Assembly: GCA_965250265.1 (NCBI GenBank)
Contig: CBDFNO010000015.1
Location: 806,001 to 870,000, forward strand
DNA from: PRS1 sp965250265
GTDB lineage: Bacteria > Bacteroidota > Bacteroidia > Flavobacteriales > Flavobacteriaceae
DNA length: 64,000 nucleotides
Direction of reading: 5' to 3'
Shown: in pieces, positions 17,780-27,101 of the stretch
How positions within the stretch are numbered: the stretch's first letter is position 1
How the letters are laid out: each line of letters starts with the position of its first letter
The notes under the pieces: generated by a model
Database searches by the model: none
The model's input: the letters and a program-made list of their open reading frames with translations, nothing else
Told to the model about the DNA's origin: nothing
Position numbers and translations under genes: made by a program

Positions 17780-18781
17780 ATGTCTTCAGAATTAAAGTAT
17801 GCGGTATTTGGAAGCGGAAGCTGGGCAACCGCAATTGTAAAAATGCTATGTGAAAATCTTGATGAAGTGGGTTGGTATATGCGGAGTGTCTATACCAAAG
17901 AACATTTAATAAAACATCAGCACAATCCGAGTTATTTGAGTTCGGTAGAGTTTCATTTAGATCAGCTTAAATTAAGCAACGATATAAATGAAATTGCTGA
18001 GTATGCCGATGTACTCATATTTGTAATCCCGTCAGCTTTTATTCATGCCGAACTGGAAAAACTAAACATTGATATTAAAAGCAAAACTATAATTTCTGCA
18101 GTTAAAGGTATTATTCCAGAAACAGGATTACTAGTAGGCGAGCATTTTCATGATATTTATAATATTCCATTTAAAAATGTTGCAGTTATTGCTGGTCCTT
18201 GCCATGCCGAAGAGGTGGCACTCGAACGATTATCTTATTTAACGATATCTTGTGCAGATGCTGAAAAAGCGCAAACCATTGCCGATCAACTCTCTTGCGA
18301 TTATATTAAAACTAAAATAAGCGATGATATAATAGGTGTAGAATACGCTGTTATGCTTAAAAATATTTATGCTATTGCTGCAGGAATTGCGCACGGTTTA
18401 GGTTATGGCGATAATTTTCAAAGCGTACTCATGAGTAATGCAATAAGAGAAATGAAGCGTTTTATAAAAAACACACATAAGCTGAAACGCAATATCAACA
18501 ACTCTGCTTATCTGGGAGATTTGTTGGTTACAGGTTATTCGGTATTTTCCAGAAATAGAATGTTTGGAAACATGATTGGTAAAGGCTACACTGTAAAATC
18601 TGCCCAAATGGAAATGAATATGGTTGCTGAAGGATATTATGCTACAAAAAGTGCATTTTTACTCAACAAGAAAAATGTAAAGAAAACCCGCTTACCAATA
18701 ATAAATGCTGTATATGGTATTTTATATGAAGGTAAAAATGCAAAAACGGTGTTTAAAAATTTAACCGATAAGCTAGATTAA
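17780..18781 (+). CDS. gpsA: Glycerol-3-phosphate dehydrogenase [NAD(P)+]
   Basis: 333 residues from MSSELKYAVFGSGSWATAI, the Rossmann dinucleotide-binding GxGxxG/A loop. The substrate domain carries the conserved lysine motif VEYAVMLKNIYAIAAGIAHG and RNRMFGNMIGKG. It reduces dihydroxyacetone phosphate to sn-glycerol-3-phosphate for phospholipid synthesis in the cytoplasm. I chose the ATG at 17780 rather than 17720 because it brings the Rossmann motif to its usual distance from the N-terminus. It lies 13 bp upstream of the atoE-like transporter gene and is probably co-transcribed with it. Confidence 0.93.
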   Translation: MSSELKYAVFGSGSWATAIVKMLCENLDEVGWYMRSVYTKEHLIKHQHNPSYLSSVEFHLDQLKLSNDINEIAEYADVLIFVIPSAFIHAELEKLNIDIKSKTIISAVKGIIPETGLLVGEHFHDIYNIPFKNVAVIAGPCHAEEVALERLSYLTISCADAEKAQTIADQLSCDYIKTKISDDIIGVEYAVMLKNIYAIAAGIAHGLGYGDNFQSVLMSNAIREMKRFIKNTHKLKRNINNSAYLGDLLVTGYSVFSRNRMFGNMIGKGYTVKSAQMEMNMVAEGYYATKSAFLLNKKNVKKTRLPIINAVYGILYEGKNAKTVFKNLTDKLD

Positions 18782-18794
18782 GATCCAAAAAAAA

Positions 18795-20225
18795 ATGATT
18801 ACAAAACTAGGCGAAAAATTCACGCATCTATTTTTAAAATATATGCCTAACTCATTTGTTTTTGCCATGGTTTTAACACTGATTACAGCTTTTGGAGCCT
18901 TATTATGGTTAGAATCTATTCCTGTAAAGGTTATTGAACCTTGGTACAGCAATCCATTAAAAATAATTGAATCATGGTATGATGGCTTTTTCGATTTGCT
19001 TGCATTTGGGATGCAAATAGTATTAATAATAATAACTGGCTTTAGTATTGCATTATCACCAACAATAAACAAGGGCATTGATAAACTCACAGTCTTTATT
19101 AATAGCCCAAAACAAGTTTATTTTTTGGTTGTTATGATTGGCATGCTCTTATCTTTAATAAGTTTTGGTTGGATCGTTATTACTTGTGTGTTTGCCAGAG
19201 AATTGGCATTACGTGTAAAAGGGATTAATTATCCGTTTTTGATTGCATGTGTGTATATTTCATTTGGTAATTGGGTGTCAGGATTATCAAGCACAATTCC
19301 GTTATTGTTAAATACAGAAAATAGTTATTTAATTAAATCAGGATTATTAACCGATACTATTTCAACTACCTATACCCTTGGATCCACTTTAAATATAGCT
19401 ATGATGGTTTTGTTTATTATTGTAGCACCAATAGTCATGGTTTTATTAGCCCCAAAAAAGAAAAATATAAAAGAGTTAAACGATTTACTAGAAACTAAAC
19501 AAGAAACCAAAGAACTTTCTATTAAAGAAGAGGCTACAAGTTTAAAATTACCCTTTAAATCAATCTCTGATAAATTAAATAATAGTGTCATTCTCCAAAT
19601 GGTTATTGTAATTATGGGATTGATTTATATTATCCATCATTTTAAAACAAAAGGGCTGGATTTGAATTTTAATATCATGATCTTTATTTTTCTAATGGCT
19701 GGTTTGTTGTTGCATAAAACTCCTACGCGTTATGTAATTTCTATGAAACGATCTTGCAGTAATATCTCAGGAATTATATTTCAATATCCATTTTACGCTG
19801 GTATCATGGGTATTATGTTGTATACAGGGTTAGGAGAGAAGCTCGGTCAACTTTTAGCTTCTTTAGCAACTATAGATACATATCCATTTTATGCATATGT
19901 AACTGGAGCTATAGTAAATTTTGCAATTCCATCAGCTGGAGGTGAATTTGCTGTGGTTGGACCAAGCATTATAAATGCGGTAAAAGAAATTGGTGCAGGA
20001 TTACCACAAGAAGAAATTACAGCTATGATCTCCAGAGCATCCTTATCAGTGGCGTATGGTGAAAGTTTGAGTAATTTGTTACAGCCGTTTTATTTATTGT
20101 TAGTATTTCCTATTATGGGAAAAGGAATAAAAATTCAAGCTAGAGATATAATGGGCTATTTGGCCATCCCATTTTTAATCTTCTTTATCATACAAATAAT
20201 GATGGTGCTTTGGATTCCAGTTTAG
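18795..20225 (+). CDS. Short-chain fatty acid transporter, AtoE family
   Basis: 476 residues with about 10-12 hydrophobic helices and the AtoE-type opening LGEKFTHLFLKYMPNSFVFA. Family marks include FGNWVSGLSSTIPLLLN in mid-protein and the C-terminal IVNFAIPSAGGEFAVVGPSI. AtoE proteins take up short-chain fatty acids such as butyrate across the inner membrane. In flavobacteria the substrate is not established. It follows gpsA closely and ends convergent to the arylsulfotransferase gene. Confidence 0.88.
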   Translation: MITKLGEKFTHLFLKYMPNSFVFAMVLTLITAFGALLWLESIPVKVIEPWYSNPLKIIESWYDGFFDLLAFGMQIVLIIITGFSIALSPTINKGIDKLTVFINSPKQVYFLVVMIGMLLSLISFGWIVITCVFARELALRVKGINYPFLIACVYISFGNWVSGLSSTIPLLLNTENSYLIKSGLLTDTISTTYTLGSTLNIAMMVLFIIVAPIVMVLLAPKKKNIKELNDLLETKQETKELSIKEEATSLKLPFKSISDKLNNSVILQMVIVIMGLIYIIHHFKTKGLDLNFNIMIFIFLMAGLLLHKTPTRYVISMKRSCSNISGIIFQYPFYAGIMGIMLYTGLGEKLGQLLASLATIDTYPFYAYVTGAIVNFAIPSAGGEFAVVGPSIINAVKEIGAGLPQEEITAMISRASLSVAYGESLSNLLQPFYLLLVFPIMGKGIKIQARDIMGYLAIPFLIFFIIQIMMVLWIPV

Positions 20226-20255
20226 AGAACTGTATTAAATTCTCTTCTTTAAATT

Positions 20256-21806
20256 TTAATACTTTAATTCAAGCCGCTCAGATCGATATAAAATATCTAA
20301 TTGTCCCCAACCACCTTTTTTAGTGCCATTTAAAGTTTTAAAATAAAGGGTTGCTTCAAAGACTTCCTTTCCTGTTGTATAATCAACTTCTACAATTTTA
20401 CCTGAATAATTAGCAGTAGGAGAAATGTGACCAGAAGTTACCAAAATGTTTTTAGTGTTAGGAAGATAATCAACATCACTTACTATTGATGAGAAAAACT
20501 CCTTTCCTCTTTCCTTTCCATATTGCCATATTTGCTCAACTGTTTTATCTTTTTCATTTATTTGATATTCAACAGCTCGAGAGTATTCGAGCTCTTTATC
20601 ATAATTTCTATGTACCCCATTGTCAAAAACTAGAATATTGCCATTTGGAAGCGTTTCCGGAGCATGTGGACCCCAAGGAAAGTCAAAATGATTAGTGCTT
20701 TCAAGACCTTCTTGCACTGTATTTTCATATGGGTTCCCATCAGAATTTATTGCAGTTAATAAAAAAGGCTTTGTGTCCAAACCTTTAGCATCTCTACCTG
20801 ATTTTCCCCAGTTTCTTTTGGGAGACATGATCCACAGGAGTTCATCATCCCAAGATATTTTTGCCAATCCTTGATTTTTTCCAGAAACAATAATAGAATT
20901 ATCTCTTTCATCAAACGCCAATCCATTCATATGAAGCCAGTCTCCTTTTCTGAAAAATTTTAAATCATTTCTTGTGACATCCAAATGTTTGGCTAAATCC
21001 CATTCTTTTAAAATTTTAGAATTCTTCCGATCGTATAGTATAATAAAATCACTATCTGATTGTACTGTCTCTCCATCAAGTTCAATATAAGCGTTTCTCT
21101 TCCCAACACAAATGAGTAAGTTTCCATTTGGTAATTCGAGAACATCATGATGCATACCGTAATTCTGATCGATTTGAGTTTGTTTCAATTGCTTTCCAAG
21201 CATATCGAATTCGTAAATCACTTGCCTTCCCACCATCAAAATTGTTCCATCTTTGAGTCTTTGAAAAGGGCTCACCATTTTACCATCAAAACTTAGATCC
21301 AAATACCAGCGTATTTGCCCTTGGTCATCAAAAATCAAAGGGATAGAATTAAATTTCCCATAATTAGCAAAATGAATATCACAAGCATGCATCCCTGATT
21401 CCATTTTAGTTCGCTCTAATTTATTGATTTCTATATTTGGAAAACCATTAGGAAGTCTATTGGTCTTAACTTTTACAGTATCTACGATTTCTCCACCTTC
21501 AAAATTTAGAGTTACAACCACATTATTTGTTGTATTGGGATAAAGCCCTACCACAGGTATGCTTAAGTTATCTGCATATATTTCAAAAGATTGTTCTATT
21601 GGTGTCTCTCCTAAAACCTTTATTGAAGCACGACATGGTCTTTCAGCTGTAATTTGTAAGAGTGCGGTTAAGGGAGAAATTCTGTTTGGATTTAACGTTG
21701 CTTCTATACTATATTCAAAATTAGAATCACTACAACTTGTAGAAATACCAAGTACAAAAATTAAACATAGAAGAGAAAGAAAAGACGGAAGAAATTTTAA
21801 GGTCAT
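20256..21806 (-). CDS. Arylsulfotransferase (ASST)-family lipoprotein
   Basis: 516 residues from MTLKFLPSF, whose signal ends in a lipobox (LGISTSC). The main domain is a beta-propeller of the ASST type with histidine-bearing segments MHACDIHFANYG, NYGMHHDVLELPNGNLL, WLHMNGLAFD and HAPETLPNGNILVFDNG. Bacterial ASSTs move sulfate between aryl esters using a catalytic histidine in the periplasm, and these segments are where the active-site histidines lie in the family. The start at 21836 is possible but would put the signal 10 residues inside. No sulfatase or dsbL/I-type partner gene is adjacent, so its substrate is open. Confidence 0.8.
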   Translation of the reverse strand: MTLKFLPSFLSLLCLIFVLGISTSCSDSNFEYSIEATLNPNRISPLTALLQITAERPCRASIKVLGETPIEQSFEIYADNLSIPVVGLYPNTTNNVVVTLNFEGGEIVDTVKVKTNRLPNGFPNIEINKLERTKMESGMHACDIHFANYGKFNSIPLIFDDQGQIRWYLDLSFDGKMVSPFQRLKDGTILMVGRQVIYEFDMLGKQLKQTQIDQNYGMHHDVLELPNGNLLICVGKRNAYIELDGETVQSDSDFIILYDRKNSKILKEWDLAKHLDVTRNDLKFFRKGDWLHMNGLAFDERDNSIIVSGKNQGLAKISWDDELLWIMSPKRNWGKSGRDAKGLDTKPFLLTAINSDGNPYENTVQEGLESTNHFDFPWGPHAPETLPNGNILVFDNGVHRNYDKELEYSRAVEYQINEKDKTVEQIWQYGKERGKEFFSSIVSDVDYLPNTKNILVTSGHISPTANYSGKIVEVDYTTGKEVFEATLYFKTLNGTKKGGWGQLDILYRSERLELKY

Positions 21807-21842
21807 AATTTTAATATAATGATAATGAAGAGCCATTTTTAT

Positions 21843-22862
21843 TTACAAAGCCGACTTAAATTGTTCTAAAAAGCGCACGTCATTTTCACTTAATAAACGA
21901 ATATCGCTAATTTGGTGAAGTAAGAGTGCAATACGATCAATTCCCATTCCGAACGCAAAACCAGAATATGTTTTAGAGTCAATCCCACAATTCTCCAATA
22001 CATTTGGATCGACCATACCACAACCCATTATTTCTAACCAACCAGTTCCTTTGGTCATTTTATAATCTGTTTCGGTTTCAAGTCCCCAATATACATCTAC
22101 TTCAGCACTAGGTTCTGTAAATGGAAAGTATGATGGTCGTAAACGTATTTTAGATTTTCCAAATAGTTCAGTTGTGAAATATTGCAAGGTTTGTTTAAGG
22201 TCTGCAAAACTCACATCTTTATCTATATACAATCCTTCAACCTGATGAAAAAAACAATGTGAACGTGCTGAAATTGCTTCGTTTCTATAAACTCTTCCTG
22301 GAGAAATTGTACGAATAGGTGGTTTATTATTTTCCATATAACGCACTTGAACTGAGCTTGTATGTGTACGTAATAAAATATCAGGATCGGTTTGAATAAA
22401 AAAGGTGTCTTGCATATCTCTTGCAGGATGGTATTCAGGTAAATTTAATGCCGTAAAATTATGCCAATCGTCTTCTATTTCAGGGCCTTCACTAACATTA
22501 AAGCCAATTCGAGAAAATATATCTATAATCTGGTTTTTAACTAAAGATATAGGATGACGAGCGCCTAATTTGATAGGTTCGCCTTGACGTGATAAATCTC
22601 CAAAAACACCTTTTACTTGTTCTTTATTCTCTAACTCTACATTTAAAGTACTGACTTTATCTTCAGCTATCTTCTTAAGTTTATTTATTGTTTGACCAAA
22701 CTCCTTTTTTTGGTCGTTTGCTACATTTTTAAATTCAGCAAAAAAATCATTAAGTAATCCTTTTTTGCCTAAATATTTTATACGAAACACTTCAACATCT
22801 TCTTTAGATTGTGCTGTAAACAATTCGGCTTCTGTAATAAGTTCTTTAATCTTATTTATCAT
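21843..22862 (-). CDS. pheS: Phenylalanine--tRNA ligase alpha subunit
   Basis: 339 residues with the PheS layout: an N-terminal coiled coil (about 1-90), then a class II aminoacyl-tRNA synthetase core. Visible motifs are HPISLVKNQIIDIF, the motif 2 loop RTISPGRVYRNEAISARSHC, and motif 3 GFAFGMGIDRIALLLH. It pairs with PheT (not in the window) as an (alpha-beta)2 enzyme charging tRNA-Phe. Confidence 0.96.
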   Translation of the reverse strand: MINKIKELITEAELFTAQSKEDVEVFRIKYLGKKGLLNDFFAEFKNVANDQKKEFGQTINKLKKIAEDKVSTLNVELENKEQVKGVFGDLSRQGEPIKLGARHPISLVKNQIIDIFSRIGFNVSEGPEIEDDWHNFTALNLPEYHPARDMQDTFFIQTDPDILLRTHTSSVQVRYMENNKPPIRTISPGRVYRNEAISARSHCFFHQVEGLYIDKDVSFADLKQTLQYFTTELFGKSKIRLRPSYFPFTEPSAEVDVYWGLETETDYKMTKGTGWLEIMGCGMVDPNVLENCGIDSKTYSGFAFGMGIDRIALLLHQISDIRLLSENDVRFLEQFKSAL

Positions 22863-22898
22863 GATATCGCATCAAAATGATTGCAAATTTAACAAATC

Positions 22899-23255
22899 TT
22901 ATTCTATAAATTCGGTTTCAAGAAAATAGTTTACAATGGCTTCTTTCATTAAAACGCTTTGTTCTCCTGCTTTTAAATGTGGTAAATCTTCCTTTGTTTT
23001 ATAATGTGGCCAACCTTGCTCGTCAAAATAATCAAATTCATAATAACCATAAGGTTCTAGTAACTTGCAAACAGCAATATGGATTAAGTCTATTTTATCG
23101 TCTTTTTTATATTCTCTGTGTAACTGCCCCAGTTCTTGAACTCCTATTAAATATATAATCGCGTCTAAATCTAAAGTGTCTCCATCGGCAAACTGAGTAG
23201 ATAATTTTTCTACTACAATATTCCACCGTTGTTTTAATTGTTCATCTCTTGACAT
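22899..23255 (-). CDS. Conserved hypothetical protein
   Basis: 118 acidic residues with no signal peptide or membrane segment. Sequence marks are GVQELGQLHREYKKDDKIDL and YYEFDYFDEQGWPHYKTKED. I have seen similar short proteins upstream of flavobacterial housekeeping genes but know no function. It lies 36 bp upstream of pheS on the same strand and may be co-transcribed with it. Confidence 0.75.
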   Translation of the reverse strand: MSRDEQLKQRWNIVVEKLSTQFADGDTLDLDAIIYLIGVQELGQLHREYKKDDKIDLIHIAVCKLLEPYGYYEFDYFDEQGWPHYKTKEDLPHLKAGEQSVLMKEAIVNYFLETEFIE

Positions 23256-23303
23256 ACTTTTTTAGGCAATAAATACGTTAGCTAATAAAATGTAAAGTTA
23301 ATT

Positions 23304-23311
23304 TATATTTG
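23304..23311 (+). promoter_or_regulatory. Candidate -7 box for the CvpA-family gene
   Basis: TATATTTG matches TANNTTTG and lies 17 bp before the ATG at 23329. A TTAG about 24 bp upstream is a weak -33 candidate. Confidence 0.5.
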
Positions 23312-23328
23312 CTTAAATTATTATAAAC

Positions 23329-23823
23329 ATGAATGTTTTAGATATTGCTTTAGGCGCATTACTTCTGTTTGGTCTTGTTAGGGGTTTAATGAAAGGACTT
23401 TTTGTAGAAGTTGCTTCAATTGTTGCATTAATCGTCGGAATTTATGGCGCTATATATTTTAGTGATTTTGTAGCAGAATTTTTAGAAAGTCGTATTGAAT
23501 GGGATGAGCAATATATTAATATTACTGCATTTGCTATTACTTTTATTATTATAGTAGTTGCAATAGCAATGGCTGGTAAAGCATTGACCAAGCTTGCAAA
23601 TTTTGCTTCTCTAGGTGTTTTAAATAAACTTCTTGGTGGTATTTTTGGCGCTCTGAAAATTGGATTAATATTAAGTGTTGTATTAATCGTTTTTAACAAA
23701 ATGAATAGTACAATTCCTTTAGTTGAAGAACATGAGATAAAAGATTCAATACTTTATAATCCAGTAAAATCTATTGCGCCTCTTCTTTTCCCTAGCATAG
23801 TTAATGAAGAAGAAAGCTTATAG
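23329..23823 (+). CDS. CvpA-family membrane protein
   Basis: 164 residues with four hydrophobic helices and the CvpA-type opening VLDIALGALLLFGLVRGLMKGLF. A mid-protein LGVLNKLLGGIFGALKIGLI is also typical. CvpA in Escherichia coli affects colicin V export and envelope homeostasis; the mechanism is unresolved. The gene ends convergent with the carbonic anhydrase gene. Confidence 0.85.
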   Translation: MNVLDIALGALLLFGLVRGLMKGLFVEVASIVALIVGIYGAIYFSDFVAEFLESRIEWDEQYINITAFAITFIIIVVAIAMAGKALTKLANFASLGVLNKLLGGIFGALKIGLILSVVLIVFNKMNSTIPLVEEHEIKDSILYNPVKSIAPLLFPSIVNEEESL

Positions 23824-23833
23824 GTAATTTACA

Positions 23834-24466
23834 TTAATTCTGATAGATATCTTTGAGTTCTTTATTGTTATTAGCAGTGACATTTAAATCTTTAATAAAT
23901 CCTGTAGATAAACCATAAACCCATCCATGCAATGATAATTTCTTATCTGTCCTCCATGCCTTTTGTACAATAGATGTTTTTGCTAGATCGTAAACTTGTT
24001 CGGTTACATTTAGTTCTACAAACCTATCAAAACGTTCCTGTTTTGTTGCAATAGCTTCTAACTCATCAAAGTGAAAACGATATACATCTTTTATATGCCT
24101 TATCCAATTATCGGTTAAATTGTTCTTGCCTGGTTCCATTGCCGCTTTAACACCTCCACAACCATAATGACCACAAACAACAATATGCTCTATTTTAAGA
24201 GTGTTTACTGCATAATCCAAAACGCTTAACATATTCATATCTGTATGCACTACCATATTGGCAATATTGCGATGTACAAACACTTCTCCAGGTAAGGTTC
24301 CTGTGATTTCGTTTGCTGGAACTCTACTATCTGCACAACCTATCCAAAGTAAAGGAGGATTATGATTTTCAGAAAGCTTTTTGAAATATGCTGGGTCATG
24401 AGATAATTTACTTTGAACCCATTTTTTATTATTCTCTATTAAATTTTTATAAAAATCTGACATCAA
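23834..24466 (-). CDS. can: Beta-class carbonic anhydrase
   Basis: 210 residues. Zinc ligands and the Asp/Arg dyad are all present: C44, D46 and R48 in WIGCADSRVP, and H100 and C103 in CGHYGCGGV. It catalyses CO2 hydration to bicarbonate in the cytoplasm, supplying carboxylases. It is downstream of the Bat genes on the same strand with a 48-bp gap. Two ATGs are adjacent; either start is possible. Confidence 0.95.
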   Translation of the reverse strand: MMSDFYKNLIENNKKWVQSKLSHDPAYFKKLSENHNPPLLWIGCADSRVPANEITGTLPGEVFVHRNIANMVVHTDMNMLSVLDYAVNTLKIEHIVVCGHYGCGGVKAAMEPGKNNLTDNWIRHIKDVYRFHFDELEAIATKQERFDRFVELNVTEQVYDLAKTSIVQKAWRTDKKLSLHGWVYGLSTGFIKDLNVTANNNKELKDIYQN

Positions 24467-24514
24467 TAGAATAGTAAGTTATATAGCACAAATATAGAAA
24501 ATCCTTGTTACCAA

Positions 24515-25267
24515 TTACAATTCTTTAATATCTTGAGAAGATATCCATCCTGTTTTCCCATCCGCTAATTTAATTTTAGTCCAATTTTCGTTATAAATTT
24601 CCAATACTTGAACTTTAGTGCCTTCGTGAAGTTTAAAAGCAATCTCGCTTCTTAAATTAGGTTCGCTTTTTATTTCAGTCTCCTGAGCAAAAACTATCGC
24701 AGGGTTATCATTTTGGTCATATTCGTATTTTTGAAACGCAAACATTAATGTAATTAAAACCAATCCTAAAGACAGATTACTACTTATAAAAGCAAATCGC
24801 TTTCTATTTGTAGAATACGAAAAATAATATGCTAAAAATAAAACCACAAACAGCATTACAAAAATTATAGAAAGTATTGCCCAGTTATCAAAACTGAACT
24901 TATTTATAATGTTTTTAGTTATTTTAGAAAACCCCATTTCTGGTATTACTTCAATAGCATCAATAGTCATATTTTGAGCAAAAGACATATTGTTTTTGAT
25001 GTCTTTATCGTTTGGAGACAACTGTAACGCCTTTTCATAATAATATACACTAGGCGCTATTCTATTCATTTTATAATAGGCATTTGCTATGTTAAAATAC
25101 AATTCAGCTGAATGATTTTCGGTGTCTAAAATACTTTCATATACATTTATGGCGTCTTGAAATTTCCCTTCATTATATAAGCTGTTCCCTTCAGCAAACG
25201 ACTCTTCATTTTGAGCCATTGAAAACGTGCTTATAAGTAGTGTTAGTATGTAAATTAAATGCCTCAC
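24515..25267 (-). CDS. batE: BatE-like protein: TPR repeats, two membrane helices and SH3 domain
   Basis: 250 residues: a signal peptide (LTLLISTFSMAQ), TPRs at about 20-95 (GNSLYNEGKFQDAINVYESI; FNIANAYYKMNRI), two transmembrane helices at about 130-185 and a bacterial SH3b domain at the C-terminus (IKSEPNLRSEIAFKLHEG; GWISSQDI). This is the BatE architecture. It is the last Bat gene, 17 bp after batD's stop. TPR and SH3 domains point to a protein-binding role at the inner membrane. Confidence 0.85.
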   Translation of the reverse strand: MRHLIYILTLLISTFSMAQNEESFAEGNSLYNEGKFQDAINVYESILDTENHSAELYFNIANAYYKMNRIAPSVYYYEKALQLSPNDKDIKNNMSFAQNMTIDAIEVIPEMGFSKITKNIINKFSFDNWAILSIIFVMLFVVLFLAYYFSYSTNRKRFAFISSNLSLGLVLITLMFAFQKYEYDQNDNPAIVFAQETEIKSEPNLRSEIAFKLHEGTKVQVLEIYNENWTKIKLADGKTGWISSQDIKEL

Positions 25268-25284
25268 CTTGTTTTAAATAACAT

Positions 25285-27051
25285 TTATTTTATTTGTTTA
25301 TCTATCCTTGTAATAACTTTAGCTGCTTTATCATAATCTTGCCGCATTTCTACATTAGTAAATGGTGTGTATCTTGCTAATTCACAACTCTGCAGTAGGT
25401 TATTAAATTCAGCAATAACCGCTTCATCCGCCTTTTTTTCTATTAATAGTTCTTGTATTTTATCTTTACTAAATTCACTTGTTTCAATTTTTAACCTTGC
25501 TTTTAAATAATTATGAAGGGCTCTTTCTAAGGCGTTATAGAACAATTCTTTTTTGCCTAATGTTTTCTTGGCTGTGCTTAAGTATTTTCGAGCTAATTTA
25601 TTGGCCTTTCTAACTTTAATACCAACAATATCTCTATCTCTTTCATCCTTTTTGCGCCTTATAATAATAGCTATTGGGATCATTAAAAAAGGCATTAATA
25701 AAACGCTCCAAAACAGTTTTGTTTTAAAAAAGGGTTTTGTATTTACAGAGACCAAATTTGATTTAGTCTTAAATGATGAAAATTGCTCGTTAGATACAAT
25801 TTGTCTTTTATTATTACTAGAAATTGAACTAATGTTACTATTTATATTACCATTTGTTGGTCCATCAGTAACATCTACAATCAATTCTTTTGTGGATATC
25901 GTTTTATAATGTTCAGTTTTTAAATCGAAATAAGAAAACGATATACTCGGTATAGGATATTTACCTTGATATGATGGTACAATAGTGTAAGAATCTGATA
26001 TTTTGCCTTGCATCCCTGTTAAGTTAGTACTAACCCTTTCCGTATGTTCTGGCTCGTAAACTTCTAATGAACTTGGCAAAATTAGTCTAGGAAGCTTAAA
26101 AAGCTTAAGATTTCCCTTCCCTGTAACTTCTAAATTAGCTTGCAAAGCTTCAGTTGCTTTTAATTCACTTTTTGACACGCTAACTTTAAAACTAAAATCG
26201 CCAACTGCTCCAGTGAAATTATCTGGTTTTCCGTTCTCAGGTAATTCTTTAACCGTTATCGTTCTATTAGGTGTGGCAACAGTTTTATGGACAGTCTCCA
26301 TAGCTCGATTACCAAAAATATCTCTTCTATTAGTAGGCACTCCAACAGAAATGCTTAAAGATAAAGGTTCAAGCTCTAGTTTGCCTGTTTTTTGTGGGTA
26401 AAGCACCATTTTACGAACAATAACATAATGATAATCTTCACCTTTGTAAGTGCCATTTTGTAATTTTAATTCTTTGATAGCTATATTTTGACTCCAAAAA
26501 TCATTATATCTGGGATTATCGATTTCTCTTAAATTACTCAATCTAACATTTGGAGAAGCGTACAACTTATAAACTACCGTTATGGCTTCGTTTAAATACG
26601 GATTTGTTTTAGATATTTCTGTAACTAAATGAATGTTTTCAGACACAATATAATTTGGGTCATTAGGGTTTGTAGGCTTATCTACCGCTGCTGTAACTTC
26701 TATTTGAACAGGAAAGGTTTTATAGATTTCTCCTTCTATTTCTATCGTGGATTGGGTAATTGTGAATTTTCCTCTCTTTTTAGGTATTAAAAAATAGCTA
26801 TAGGTTTTAGAATATGATTTTACGCCATTTAGCCATGACGTACTAATAGATTGATTGGGTCCAATAACAGTAAAATCCTCAAAACTTGGAGGGCTAAAGT
26901 TATCTCCATCTTTATTCATCACAAAATCCATTCTAAGACGTTCATTTATTCCAAGTTTCTTCTTGCTTACTTTAGCTTCAAATGTGACTTGAGCTGAAGC
27001 AAAACTTGAAACAAGAATTGCAATTATGAATATATAACTCTTAAGATTCAT
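25285..27051 (-). CDS. batD: BatD family protein
   Basis: 588 residues from MNLKSYIFIIAILVSSFASA, a cleavable signal. Then come long beta-sandwich domains of the BatD oxygen-tolerance type (KKLGINERLRMDFVMN; SISTSWLNGVKSYSKTYSYF; LVTEISKTNPYLNEAITVVY), one transmembrane helix at about 440-462 (SVLLMPFLMIPIAIIIRRKK) and a helical cytoplasmic tail. I took the ATG at 27051 because the upstream extension to 27108 precedes the signal peptide. BatD works with the VWA proteins BatA/BatB in the periplasm. A hairpin repeat (27063-27085) lies in the batC-batD gap. Confidence 0.88.
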   Translation of the reverse strand: MNLKSYIFIIAILVSSFASAQVTFEAKVSKKKLGINERLRMDFVMNKDGDNFSPPSFEDFTVIGPNQSISTSWLNGVKSYSKTYSYFLIPKKRGKFTITQSTIEIEGEIYKTFPVQIEVTAAVDKPTNPNDPNYIVSENIHLVTEISKTNPYLNEAITVVYKLYASPNVRLSNLREIDNPRYNDFWSQNIAIKELKLQNGTYKGEDYHYVIVRKMVLYPQKTGKLELEPLSLSISVGVPTNRRDIFGNRAMETVHKTVATPNRTITVKELPENGKPDNFTGAVGDFSFKVSVSKSELKATEALQANLEVTGKGNLKLFKLPRLILPSSLEVYEPEHTERVSTNLTGMQGKISDSYTIVPSYQGKYPIPSISFSYFDLKTEHYKTISTKELIVDVTDGPTNGNINSNISSISSNNKRQIVSNEQFSSFKTKSNLVSVNTKPFFKTKLFWSVLLMPFLMIPIAIIIRRKKDERDRDIVGIKVRKANKLARKYLSTAKKTLGKKELFYNALERALHNYLKARLKIETSEFSKDKIQELLIEKKADEAVIAEFNNLLQSCELARYTPFTNVEMRQDYDKAAKVITRIDKQIK

Positions 27052-27062
27052 TTTTTTGTGTA

Positions 27063-27085
27063 AGATTCCTACCTCATAGGAATGA
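27063..27085 (+). repeat. REP-like hairpin element, copy 1
   Basis: AGATTCCT-ACCTCAT-AGGAATGA, a 6-7 bp stem (ATTCCT/AGGAAT), in the short gap between batC and batD. A second copy is at 36785-36808. Its intra-operon position could lower readthrough or shield the upstream message end. Confidence 0.6.
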
Positions 27086-27101
27086 TAAAAACCGAATAAA
27101 C